Assembly: GCF_029968015.1 (NCBI RefSeq)
Contig: NZ_JASCIS010000006.1
Location: 186,001 to 250,000, forward strand
DNA: 64,000 bases
Source: Streptomyces luteolus
Lineage (GTDB): Bacteria; Actinomycetota; Actinomycetes; Streptomycetales; Streptomycetaceae
Reading direction: 5' to 3'
Shown here: positions 24,143-32,224 of the stretch, piece by piece
How positions within the stretch are numbered: position 1 is the stretch's first letter
Layout: the number at the start of each line of letters is the position of its first letter
Made by a program: the position numbers and the translations under genes
Notes under the pieces: generated by a model
Told to the model about the DNA's origin: nothing
What the model saw: the letters and a program-made list of their open reading frames with translations, nothing else
Databases searched by the model: none

Positions 24143-24439
24143 ATGGGTGGCAATGGGGAAGCATCCTGCCGTCCCCCGGAGTCGGATTTGGCCCTCGGAA
24201 GCCTCGCCCGCACAGCGAAGGCGTCGCTCACTGCCAGAGATTCGGCGGCTCCGACGCCACACTCCGATGGCCGTGAAGAAATGCCCGTTGTTGAAAAACT
24301 CCGCGCCTATGGGGAACAGATGGCCAGGCGGAATGACCTGATCCGCGAGGCCGACGCCGACGGTATTGAAGAGGCGAGAATTGCGCGGCTGATGGGGCAC
24401 TCCCGTACTACCATCCGCACTGTCCTCGGGCGCAAGTGA
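24143..24439 (+). CDS. Small HTH protein divergent from Hsp70-like gene
   Basis: 98 residues with a strong AGAAGGAGGCCACAGC-ATG start. The first 45 residues are low-complexity. The C-terminal half is helical with a helix-turn-helix: VVEKLRAYGEQMARRNDLIR, then ADGIEEARIARLMGHSRTTI and RTVLGRK. Such HTH tails occur in small Streptomyces regulators. It faces the Hsp70-like operon across an array of palindromes that it may bind. A shorter start at the internal ATG (MPVVEKL, about residue 47) is possible. Confidence 0.7.
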   Translation: MGGNGEASCRPPESDLALGSLARTAKASLTARDSAAPTPHSDGREEMPVVEKLRAYGEQMARRNDLIREADADGIEEARIARLMGHSRTTIRTVLGRK

Positions 24440-24615
24440 CCACCATCCGCCCAGGCGACCCCGGGACATGGCCAGCGATCCGTTGCCTGCCTCGCTTCGT
24501 TCCACTCGTGCAGGTGCAAGGTGTCGGACAGCGAGAGCCTCTGACTGATCAGAAGCCCGGGCCGTAGGAGCTTCCTGCTGCTGGCTGATGTTGCCGCCCA
24601 GCCGTGTGCTGGTGC
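24440..24615. other. Intergenic, nothing supported
   Basis: This convergent gap lies between the HTH gene and the DUF317 gene. I see a weak CTCTGACTGATCAGAAG dyad near 24538 but no gene or clear terminator. Confidence 0.5.
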
Positions 24616-25977
24616 TTAGCGTGAACGGCCGGCCGCGCGGCTCGCCGCGACCGTCGGCGGGATGGCGCCGAGGTTCTTCGTACGTTCATGCTTCGCGGTC
24701 AGGCAATCACGATTGCCGGTTCCGTGGGCGAGGGCCTCGGAGAGATCGGCCAGCAGCGAACTCGGGGTGTGCGGGGACGCGGTGATGGCCCAAGTAGGCC
24801 GGTCCGGACCAGAGCCAGCCCAGATGGTCCAGGTGGCCAGGTTCTGACTCGCGTGCTGTGCGGCGAAGGCGTCGAACTGGACGCCCGCGTCCCCATCGGG
24901 GGACGTCCAGCGGATCCATCGACCATCCACGGTGTGCTTCCATCCGGCGTCGGAGAGCGGCTGGGTGGCTGCGGTGACCATCCTCTCGTCCACCAGGGCG
25001 CCGATGACGGTGTCCCAACCGTCGCCGTCGGCGAGGTGGGTGAGCAGATCCTGCAGCACCGGGGCCGGGGTGGTGTCGGTCGCGGTGAGGACCCACATGC
25101 GGTCGGAGACGGGTGTCTCGTAGGCGGCTACGGTCCATGCGGTCTCGTGGGCGGGGGCGTCGTGGATGCGCTCGATACGCAGGGTCTGCGACTCGTGGAT
25201 GGCGTGAGTTGTCTCATCCGACCAGGTCCGCCACTTCTCGAACTCGCCGTGCGCGTCGAGGAACGTGTCGAGGAGCGCGTCGTGGTCGCCGGCATCGGCC
25301 AGGTAGACGGGGACGATCTCCGGCTCCGGGCGGGAGGGTTCGGACTTGGCCGTGGTGACGTCGACGACGGAGCGGGCTTCGACGGCGGCGCGTTCGGTGT
25401 CGGTCAGTGGCGCCGGGCCGGGGCGCATCTCGGCCTTGTGGGCCTTCTCGAAGGCGAGCAGGGCCTGTGCGGGTGAGTCGAAGGTGTCGGCGACCTGGCG
25501 CAGGTGGTCCTCGCCGTGCAGGTAGACGGACTTGCCGCCTCGGTGGAGGTATGTGCCGACCGCGACGGTGGTGTGGCCGTCTTGGGCGTGGGCGTGGATG
25601 AGGAGCTGGCCGTGGCGGATGTCGTCGTGGATCTTCTGCGCCTGATTGGAGACCTCGCGGATTTCGCTGCGGGTGCACCACGGCATCGGATGGCTCGCCC
25701 AGGTCCATTCCTCTTCCATGGCCTCCTGGAGCTGGGGGGTGATCTCGACGGTGATGCCTTCAGCGATCAGGTGCTTGGCTGCGTCGTCGGCCCAGTAGGG
25801 CTCCTCGTGATCGATGCGGGCCAGGACCAGGACGTTAGTGGCGGTGACGCTCCAGTCGGCAGCCTCCAGAGCCATGAGAGCAACGCGGGCCTGCGTGCCG
25901 GTCAGGACGGCGGTCACGGCGCTCGGGTGAGTGGGGTGGGTGTCGAGGCGGACGTGGGCGTCGACGGCGGGAGTCAC
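24616..25977 (-). CDS. DUF317 protein (long form)
   Basis: 453 residues. The C-terminal third carries the DUF317 signature: WKHTVDGRWIRWTSPDGDAG, then WTIWAGSGPDRPTWAITASP and SSLLADLSEALAHG. The N-terminal part (ALMALEAADWSVTATNVLVL, GQLLIHAHAQDGHTTVAVGT) and the middle contain an earlier, degenerate copy. DUF317 domains are abundant on Streptomyces plasmids and integrative elements and have no known activity. This is the most distant of four DUF317 genes in the window (others at 31449, 32810 and 34034). Confidence 0.82.
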   Translation of the reverse strand: MTPAVDAHVRLDTHPTHPSAVTAVLTGTQARVALMALEAADWSVTATNVLVLARIDHEEPYWADDAAKHLIAEGITVEITPQLQEAMEEEWTWASHPMPWCTRSEIREVSNQAQKIHDDIRHGQLLIHAHAQDGHTTVAVGTYLHRGGKSVYLHGEDHLRQVADTFDSPAQALLAFEKAHKAEMRPGPAPLTDTERAAVEARSVVDVTTAKSEPSRPEPEIVPVYLADAGDHDALLDTFLDAHGEFEKWRTWSDETTHAIHESQTLRIERIHDAPAHETAWTVAAYETPVSDRMWVLTATDTTPAPVLQDLLTHLADGDGWDTVIGALVDERMVTAATQPLSDAGWKHTVDGRWIRWTSPDGDAGVQFDAFAAQHASQNLATWTIWAGSGPDRPTWAITASPHTPSSLLADLSEALAHGTGNRDCLTAKHERTKNLGAIPPTVAASRAAGRSR

Positions 25978-26041
25978 GTGGGGGTCTCGTCTCTTCTGCC
26001 GGTGGCCGGGCCTGCGGGTCCGGCCACCGGTGTACGCGGGG

Positions 26042-27157
26042 CTATCGGGTTACTCGTGTGGACCGGGCGGCGTGCGCGGCCGTGGTGGTCGGCGGGCCGG
26101 CGCGGGTGGTGGGAGCGGGCCGCCGCTGTGGCGGGGTGGCTCCAGTGGCGTGCTGCCAGCGGGTGCGGACGGCGGCGATGTCGGCGAGGGCGCGGCGTGC
26201 GCCGACTACGAGCTGGAACGGAGTGTTTGCCGGATCGCTGGCGTACGCCTCGATGCGTCTGCCGGCGTGCTCGGCCGCGGCCAGGAGGGAGCGCTGCAGG
26301 GCGCGCTCGCCCCAGCGCTCGACGGAACCGGCCGGTTTGGCCAGCATGCGGAGGACCTCGCCGGGTTCACTTCCGTTGTCCAGCAGGCCGCGTTGCTGTG
26401 CTTCCCATAGGACCGTGACGGGGTCGACGTGCTCGTTGCGGCGGGCTAGGGCGGTCAGGCACTGCCACAGGCCGGCGTGCAGCGGCAGGGTGAGGTCGTC
26501 GGGGAGTAGCCACCGGACGGCGTCGATGTTGGAGGGGTAGGCCGTGGCGGTGGCGAGCAGGATCTGCTCCTCCTCGACGGCCTCTGCGGGGTCGGGCGCG
26601 GGGGGTGGCGGCGGTGCTGTGGTGCGGGGCAGCACGCCTGCGCGTGGCGGGAAGCGGTTCGCGATGTCGTCCACGACCGCGGCGAGCGCGTCGGCCTCGG
26701 CGAGCACCGTCTGGACGGCGTATGGGAGGGAGTCGTCGTGGACGGTGTGGACGAGGCGTTCTGCGGCCGTCTGCAGGTGGCGGCGGGCGTGCTCGGCCTC
26801 GACCATCCGGGCATAGGCAGGGGCGTGGCTGGGCCAGGGGCAGACCTGGACGAGGGTGTGCAGGTAGGAGGCGGTCAGCCCGCGCGCCTGCCCCCGGCCC
26901 GTGGTGAGCACTAGGTCGAGCCACTTGGTGTTCTTCGCGTGCTCGGCGGGGTCGGGCCGCGGCAGGGTGGCGATCGCGGCGTACAAGGCGGCGTGCGCGG
27001 CGGTGGAGAAGGAGTCGGCGGCGATGCCGCTCACGTCGTCCACACGGTGTGGGTCGAGGAGGAGGGCCCCGAGGAGGGCCTGCTCGACGTGGAACACCGG
27101 CTGGGGCGGTGCGATGGCGTCGAGGTCGTCTTCGTCGGGTTCGGGGGCGTGGGGCAT
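26042..27157 (-). CDS. DnaB-helicase N-terminal-domain protein, no ATPase
   Basis: 371 residues from the ATG at 27157, which overlaps the previous gene's stop (ATGA). Residues about 20-130 match the DnaB N-terminal domain: VFHVEQALLGALLLDPHRVD, FSTAAHAALYAAIATLP, ASYLHTLVQVCPWPSHAPAY. A second, similar helical module follows (EEEQILLATATAYPSNIDAV, LHAGLWQCLTALARRNEHVD). No Walker A and no RecA-type helicase domain is present. Proteins of this form may bind DnaB, DnaG primase or DNA without unwinding. It is coupled to a cytosine methyltransferase, suggesting a DNA-metabolism operon. Confidence 0.8.
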   Translation of the reverse strand: MPHAPEPDEDDLDAIAPPQPVFHVEQALLGALLLDPHRVDDVSGIAADSFSTAAHAALYAAIATLPRPDPAEHAKNTKWLDLVLTTGRGQARGLTASYLHTLVQVCPWPSHAPAYARMVEAEHARRHLQTAAERLVHTVHDDSLPYAVQTVLAEADALAAVVDDIANRFPPRAGVLPRTTAPPPPPAPDPAEAVEEEQILLATATAYPSNIDAVRWLLPDDLTLPLHAGLWQCLTALARRNEHVDPVTVLWEAQQRGLLDNGSEPGEVLRMLAKPAGSVERWGERALQRSLLAAAEHAGRRIEAYASDPANTPFQLVVGARRALADIAAVRTRWQHATGATPPQRRPAPTTRAGPPTTTAAHAARSTRVTR

Positions 27158-28428
27158 CAGGCGGCGAGGGTGAAGTCGTCGGGGTCGAGGGCGACGTCGA
27201 GGTGCGGGGCGAGGAGGTGGCCGGCGAGCAACGGGGGCACTGCGTTGCCGATCTGGGAGAACTGCTGGCCCTTGTTGCCGGCCCAGGGGAAGTCGGCCGG
27301 GAAGGTCTGCAGGAGGCCGGCCTCGCGGGCGGTGATCCGGATCGGCTCGGGAACGGCCGGCGCGTCGGTGTCCTTGGCCGAAGGTGCGGCGGGTTCGGCG
27401 ACCCAGGTGCACTCATTCGCGCGGTGCCCGAAGAACAGCGTGCCGGCCGGTTCCTGGATGGATCGGACAGTGGCGTTGGCCTGGTTGTTGCTGCGCAGGG
27501 ACCAGGACCAGCGCTTGGCCTCGCCGGTGAACGTCGGCGCCGGAGCGTCGGCGACACGGTTCTCGCGTGTGCCGTGCCGGGGCGCCCATCCCGCGCCTTC
27601 ACGACGGGATTGCAGGACCACCCCGTCCGGTCGGGGCATCCATGTGCCGCGCTCACGAGCGTCGGACAGCGTCTTGCGGGAGCCCGACGGGAACGGTTCG
27701 GGCCCGCCACCGGGCCCGCCACCCGCGCAGACGGTGGGGACGGGCCGGTCGGTCGCGCCCCATCCCAGGGCTTCGACCATGCTGACCCAGCGGGCGCGGC
27801 CCGGACCGAACAGCGATTCAGGCTCTGCGAGTTGAGCGTGCGTTGGCATGGGCGGCTGAGCGGTTCGGAGGCGGGAGGCCAGAAGGATCGCCCGCCTCCT
27901 GGTCTGCGGAACACCGAAGTCGGCCGCGTTGAGGATCCCGTACCAGACCGAGAACCCCCACCCGCGCAGAACGGCCGCGTACTGCTTCCACAGGGGCAGG
28001 ACGTCCGGTACTTCCTCCATGGCGACCCAGTCCGGCTCGCCGGCCGCGTTCAGGGCGTACAGGTAGCGCATCGGCTCGGCGGCGAGCAGGGAGCGCTCGT
28101 CGTGGCACGCGGCGAGGAGGCGTTCGCGGGTGTCGCGGCCAGCGGCCAGGTCCTCGACCGCCGCGTGCACCAGCGGCTGGTCGAGTAGGCCGAGGCGCTT
28201 GCCGGCCATGCTCCACGCCTGGCACGGTGGAGAGGCGATCACACCGCTGGTGCGGCCGACGAACGGCCAGGTGGGATACCTCGCCACGTCAGTCCGGATG
28301 GTCAACTGCCCAGCCGCCGCACGGGTTTTGCACGCCCACTGGTCCCATTCCAGTCCGACGTCGCGCATGCCGAGGACGTGCAGTGCCCTGCTCCAGCCGC
28401 CCGGCCCCGCGAAGAGGTCGAGTATCAC
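27157..28428 (-). CDS. DNA cytosine-C5 methyltransferase
   Basis: 423 residues, with the start placed at a GTG (28428) that overlaps the upstream stop as GTGA; an open frame 17 codons longer exists. Motif I is ILDLFAGPGGWSRAL and the catalytic motif IV is SGVIASPPCQAWSMAG, with the PCQ cysteine. The VAMEEVPDVLP segment stands for ENV motif VI, and FGVPQTRRRAILLASR for motif VIII. The C-terminal motifs are ITAREAGLLQTFPADFPWAG and IGNAVPPLLAGHLL (IX/X). It methylates C5 of cytosine in a site that cannot be inferred. No restriction partner is adjacent, so an orphan, anti-restriction role on a mobile element is likely. Confidence 0.9.
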   Translation of the reverse strand: MILDLFAGPGGWSRALHVLGMRDVGLEWDQWACKTRAAAGQLTIRTDVARYPTWPFVGRTSGVIASPPCQAWSMAGKRLGLLDQPLVHAAVEDLAAGRDTRERLLAACHDERSLLAAEPMRYLYALNAAGEPDWVAMEEVPDVLPLWKQYAAVLRGWGFSVWYGILNAADFGVPQTRRRAILLASRLRTAQPPMPTHAQLAEPESLFGPGRARWVSMVEALGWGATDRPVPTVCAGGGPGGGPEPFPSGSRKTLSDARERGTWMPRPDGVVLQSRREGAGWAPRHGTRENRVADAPAPTFTGEAKRWSWSLRSNNQANATVRSIQEPAGTLFFGHRANECTWVAEPAAPSAKDTDAPAVPEPIRITAREAGLLQTFPADFPWAGNKGQQFSQIGNAVPPLLAGHLLAPHLDVALDPDDFTLAA

Positions 28429-29348
28429 TTGGCCAGCCCGAAGTCGTCCTGCTTCAGCGCGTCGGCGTCGCCACGGCACGCCCAGGGCGAGCAGCCGTCC
28501 TCGACACCGTTCTCCAGGACGTCGGCCTCGTCCGCGCTGATCCGCTGGGCGGCCCGCTCGGCTGCGGTGACGTGGTCGATCGGTGCCTCGCTAAGTGGCA
28601 CGCGGGAGCGGTGCAGAAACGCCTCCCCGAGCAGTCGGCTGCCCGACGCATTGGCACGGGCATTACCTTGCCGGATGGCTGAGTCGAATTCGACGACGTC
28701 CGCCCACTCGGACGGAGATGTGTCCCTGATATGCCTCCACTGCGCATTTCCGTGGAACGGGCATCCCAGGCAACTCGACTTCGGCGTATCGGCGAGACCG
28801 AGCGAGGTCAGGTACCGCACGCAGTCGGCCCTGCTCCACGACATGTCCAGAAGGGGATGCCGGTTGCGCATGTACTTGACGTCCGCGTCCTTCGCGCGAT
28901 GAAATTCGTCCGTGGAGATTCCTACCCACTGTTCGGCGAAGACGCCCTTCGGAATGCGGGCGGGGTAGGGGTATCCGAGCAGTTCGCGGACCTTCTGCTT
29001 TATCGGTTTTACCTTATATTCGCCGGTACACTGCCGTCGGGTCATTCCAGGTCGGCCGTCCTGATTTAGAATGTGGAGCGGCATGGATGCGAACCGATGA
29101 TCCGGATTTAGTGCGTCGTCGCGGATATTTCCGGCAGACACGCGAATTACAGGTATTCCCGCGGGCTCGGCTATCTCCTCTTTCATTCGGTCAAGGTGTG
29201 CATAGACCGCTTCGGGTTCCCATCCGGTGTCGGCGAAAATCGCGTAGTCGACCCTGGGGAGAATGCCCTTGGCTGACAGGGCAAGGAGAGTGCTGGATTG
29301 AACTCCCGCGCCGAGGGAAAGGGCGCGGAATCGGAGCTGATCTGAAAT
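28425..29348 (-). CDS. PP-loop (PAPS reductase-like) protein, probable ATT start
   Basis: About 307 residues. The frame stays open upstream of the first ATG (29186), and the upstream codons encode the missing PP-loop: RFRALSLGAGVQSSTLLALS and DYAIFADTGWEPEAVYAHLD. After the in-frame stop at 29406-29408 the only plausible initiator is ATT at 29348, with GGA 6 bases before it, giving the usual short leader (SDQLRFRALSLGAG). The rest has FASMPLHILNQDG, MTRRQCTGEYKVKPIKQKVR and SCLGCPFHGNAQW, cysteines typical of phage-type PAPS-reductase/adenylyltransferase-family proteins. These activate a carbonyl or similar group with ATP. It is coupled to the methyltransferase (GTGA), hinting at nucleic-acid modification. 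Confidence 0.72.
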   Translation of the reverse strand: MSDQLRFRALSLGAGVQSSTLLALSAKGILPRVDYAIFADTGWEPEAVYAHLDRMKEEIAEPAGIPVIRVSAGNIRDDALNPDHRFASMPLHILNQDGRPGMTRRQCTGEYKVKPIKQKVRELLGYPYPARIPKGVFAEQWVGISTDEFHRAKDADVKYMRNRHPLLDMSWSRADCVRYLTSLGLADTPKSSCLGCPFHGNAQWRHIRDTSPSEWADVVEFDSAIRQGNARANASGSRLLGEAFLHRSRVPLSEAPIDHVTAAERAAQRISADEADVLENGVEDGCSPWACRGDADALKQDDFGLAK

Positions 29349-29511
29349 GGGCTGTCCTGGGTATAGGGAAACGGGAGAGCCTGTGCCCGCATCGCGGCAG
29401 TCGCGTCAGTGGCCGGGGAATTCCGGCCGGTGGCGGGTTATGGCCGGGCACAGGTCGGGATGTGGTCGAGGAGGTCGGGGGCCGGCTCGAGGAACTGCTG
29501 CAGTGGTCCGA

Positions 29512-29637
29512 TCAGGACGACCTGCCGACGGCGAAGATCTGCCTCACGGGCGGCGGGTGGTGGCGGTGCCAGGTCCACACGAAGTCCTCGACCTGGCGTG
29601 AGCGGACCGGCACCAAGTGCAGCGGGGCGTCGCTCAC
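29512..29637 (-). pseudogene. Truncated XF1762-like acetyltransferase fragment
   Basis: 41 codons from a GTG (29637) overlapping the coupling-protein stop. LHLVPVRSRQVEDFVWTWHR then HHPPPVRQIFAVG is the conserved N-terminus of XF1762-family GNAT-like proteins, normally about 150 residues long. Here the frame ends at 29512 and the remaining motifs are not found downstream, where about 160 bp carry no supported gene. It is probably a deletion remnant rather than a functional short peptide. Confidence 0.65.
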
Positions 29638-31418
29638 ACGGCCTTCCCGAAGTCGGTCTGCCTTGGCTTCGCGACGGCGCGGGCGGTGATCGCCTGCGAC
29701 GCGCGGGCGGACGCTGCGGACAGTTCCTCCGCGCCGGGCTCCCGGTACCACGGCCGAAGGTCGAGCATGGCGGCGCGCATGCCAGTGGCAAAGCAGAGAG
29801 CGGTGCCCTTGGGCAGCGCGCGGATCGCGTCGGCGGGCAGGATCCGCTCCTGCCGCATTGACACCGACGTGCTCTTGCCGGACTCCGAGTGCGACGTGGA
29901 CGTGGTTTCCACGTCGTGGTCGCCGATCAGGCGGGACAGCTTGTCGGCGAAGTCGGGGTCGTCGATACCGCTTCCGATGACCTTGACGGTCGACGCGGAC
30001 CACATGGCGTCCATGCCCGCGTCCCCCCACACCTTTTGGCCCTGGCGGTACGACTGGAGGATGGTGATCGGGATTATCCCGCGGCTGCCGAGGTGGGAGT
30101 ACAGATCCGGGAGGTCCGAGATTTTGCACACATTGGCGGCCTCGTCGAGGATCGCCAGCATGGGCGGGTCCAGGCGCCCGCCTGCGCGTTCGGCCTGCGC
30201 GGTCGCGGCCCGCATCACCGAGTCCGCGCACGCGGCGATCAGCGCCGAGGCGCCGCCCCCGCCGTCCTTGCTGAGCAGGAACAACGTGCCGGAGGACGTG
30301 ACGAACTCAGCGGGTCGGAATTCCGCTACGTCCTTCTGCGGGGTGACCCACGCAGCGATCTCCGCGTTCAGGAGGGCGGCGGCGTACTGCCGGGCGGTCT
30401 CGTAGATGCCGTCCCTCGTCTCCGGGGGGCCTTCCACCGTGCCCTTGAGCTGGGCGGCGACGGCGGTGAAACCGTGGTCGCGCAGGATGTCCAGCGGGGT
30501 GCGGTCGGCGGGGAAGGCAAGCCACTGCATGATGTCCGTGATCGGCCGCTCGTCGAGCGCTGCGGCCAGCAGCAGTTGGGACAGGATGTTGCTGCCGGCC
30601 TTCGACCAGAAGTCGCCCTGCTGGGAGGCGTCCACCGAGGCGGCGAGGAAGTGTCCGGCGAGCCGGTTCGCGCCGTCCAGGGTTTTCGCGGAGGCGAGGG
30701 GGTTCCACCACATCTCGCGGGCGGCGTGCGCGATCTGCTGCGGGTCCATGGTCCATACCGTCCCCGCCCGGGCCCTGGCCTCGTAGGCGGTGGTGAAGGC
30801 GTCGCCGGCGGCCTTGTTCGACGTCAGCAGGACCGGGCCGGGCGCGCCGAGCATGGAGGGGATGGCGAGTGAGGTGGTTTTGCCGGATCGGGGGGCCATG
30901 ATCGCGACGGCAACGTCTTCAAACCCCATGCGTACTTCGTGGCGGCTGCCCTGCAGGTTGCCGAGAAGGATGCCGGTGTCCTTCGCGTCGATGTGCTTGG
31001 TGTCCTTCAGGCTGGGGCGCAGGGAGCGGGCTTTGTCGGTGATCGCCTTGGCCATCAGCGGCTCGATGTCCCGGGCCTTGGCCATGTCGGTGATCTTCTT
31101 CCGCCCGCCGCGCCGGTTCTTGTGACGGGCCCACAGGAGGCCCGCCCCCGCCGCGAGGGCGAAGAACACGAGGACGGGGACGATCTGGGCGCCGATCAGC
31201 AGGGACGTTTCTCCTGCGGCGGGCCAGACCTGCTCGGGATGGAGCAGGGCCTTGGTCGGCTGGTACGGGGCCCAGCTGGTGCCGGTGAGGGAGGCGGTGA
31301 TGTTGCCGGCAAGCCAGGCCAGGTGGGCGAGGGGGACGACGACGGCGAGTACACCGAGCAGGAGACGCAGGACGAGGTCGTATCCGTCGGTGTGGTTGCT
31401 GGAGGAGGAAGGGGGCAA
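29634..31418 (-). CDS. Type IV coupling protein (VirD4/TraG-like)
   Basis: 594 residues. Two N-terminal membrane helices are visible (LLLGVLAVVVPLAHLAWLAG at about 17-36 and GAQIVPVLVFFALAAGAGLL at about 75-95). The cytoplasmic ATPase has Walker A AIMAPRSGKTTSLAIPSM (about 170-187) and Walker B PPMLAILDEAANVCKI (about 415), plus TILQSYRQGQKVWGDAG. Coupling proteins recruit relaxase-bound DNA to the type IV secretion channel and help pump it. This marks the large region as a T4SS-type conjugative element, in contrast to the FtsK-type AICE at 9947-19844. The core channel genes are at 48-56 kb on the same strand. Confidence 0.9.
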   Translation of the reverse strand: MPPSSSSNHTDGYDLVLRLLLGVLAVVVPLAHLAWLAGNITASLTGTSWAPYQPTKALLHPEQVWPAAGETSLLIGAQIVPVLVFFALAAGAGLLWARHKNRRGGRKKITDMAKARDIEPLMAKAITDKARSLRPSLKDTKHIDAKDTGILLGNLQGSRHEVRMGFEDVAVAIMAPRSGKTTSLAIPSMLGAPGPVLLTSNKAAGDAFTTAYEARARAGTVWTMDPQQIAHAAREMWWNPLASAKTLDGANRLAGHFLAASVDASQQGDFWSKAGSNILSQLLLAAALDERPITDIMQWLAFPADRTPLDILRDHGFTAVAAQLKGTVEGPPETRDGIYETARQYAAALLNAEIAAWVTPQKDVAEFRPAEFVTSSGTLFLLSKDGGGGASALIAACADSVMRAATAQAERAGGRLDPPMLAILDEAANVCKISDLPDLYSHLGSRGIIPITILQSYRQGQKVWGDAGMDAMWSASTVKVIGSGIDDPDFADKLSRLIGDHDVETTSTSHSESGKSTSVSMRQERILPADAIRALPKGTALCFATGMRAAMLDLRPWYREPGAEELSAASARASQAITARAVAKPRQTDFGKAV

Positions 31419-31448
31419 GGGCTACGTGCTTCCGGGCGGGGAGGAGGG

Positions 31449-32222
31449 TTAGCGGGTGCGGCCGTGCCGGGGCGGCGCCTGGGGCGAGGGGATCGCGACC
31501 GGCGCCGTGGCGGTGTGCCGGGCGGCGAGGGAGCGGACGCGGTCTTCTAGCGCGCCGGCGACGTATACGGCAGGTACGTCGATGAACTGACGGGTGACCA
31601 CGTCCGGGTCGAGCGTCGGCAGGCTGCACCCGCTGTCGATGCGGTGCACCGGCTTCGGGTCGGCCAGCGCGTCGGTGAACGCGGCGACGAGAGGTGGCGG
31701 GGTGTGAGCGCCGAAGCGGGCTTGCCAGACCTCGTGTGTGCCGAGGGTGACGCTGGCGAACCAGGCTCCAGGGTCAGCCGGTGTTCCCAGCCGCTCGACG
31801 TATGCCGTCTTGTCGGGCGAAGCGAGGCCGCTGTCGCCGTACGGTGTCCAACCGTTTTGCCGGAGTGCCCCGTACGGGTCGCACAGCGCATCGGTGTCGG
31901 GGGCCGGATCGGTGAGAGCGTCGGTGACCGCTGCGATCAGTTCGACGGGGGTCCGGGCGCCGAAGCTCGCGTACCAGGCGGGCTGGTTCGGTTCGGCAGA
32001 GTGGAGCAGGTTCCACCACTGGTCGTCGGGATCGGGCTCGAGACGCAGGAGCGCCTTCTGGTCGGGGCTGGAGAGCAGGACACGCGGCATCAGCGGGTCG
32101 TCGCCGTAGCTCCATCCGCAAGCGCGGTGGAGGGGGACGGTGATCCAGGCGGGATCGCCCCCGCCGGCGAGGTGGCGCGGGGTGATGAAGTCGACCTCGA
32201 CGGTCTCGGGAGCCGGGGGCAT
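31449..32222 (-). CDS. DUF317 protein with two repeats
   Basis: 257 residues from the ATG at 32222. It has two DUF317-like halves: VDFITPRHLAGGGDPAWITV with WNLLHSAEPNQPAWYASFGA, then QNGWTPYGDSGLASPDKTAY with WFASVTLGTHEVWQARFGAH. Each half ends PxxLVAAFTDALADP-like. It lies 3 bp after the next gene upstream and 30 bp before the coupling-protein gene, inside the same operon. The duplicated layout is shared with the products at 32810 and 34034. Function unknown; the link to the conjugation cluster is positional. Confidence 0.82.
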   Translation of the reverse strand: MPPAPETVEVDFITPRHLAGGGDPAWITVPLHRACGWSYGDDPLMPRVLLSSPDQKALLRLEPDPDDQWWNLLHSAEPNQPAWYASFGARTPVELIAAVTDALTDPAPDTDALCDPYGALRQNGWTPYGDSGLASPDKTAYVERLGTPADPGAWFASVTLGTHEVWQARFGAHTPPPLVAAFTDALADPKPVHRIDSGCSLPTLDPDVVTRQFIDVPAVYVAGALEDRVRSLAARHTATAPVAIPSPQAPPRHGRTR

Positions 32223-32224
32223 GG

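Noticed and set aside
24143..24439. Naming the HTH protein ParR and the ATPase ParM
   Set aside because: The ATPase is much longer than ParM and HSPA12-like, and partition has not been shown; only the layout is similar.
26367..27914. A 515-codon minus-strand open frame across the DnaB-N and methyltransferase genes
   Set aside because: Composition is Arg/Pro/Ser-rich low-complexity, and two well-conserved genes occupy other frames of the same strand.
28425..29186. Accepting the ATG at 29186 as the PP-loop gene start
   Set aside because: It would remove the PP-loop itself (SLGAGVQSST), which is encoded just upstream in frame.
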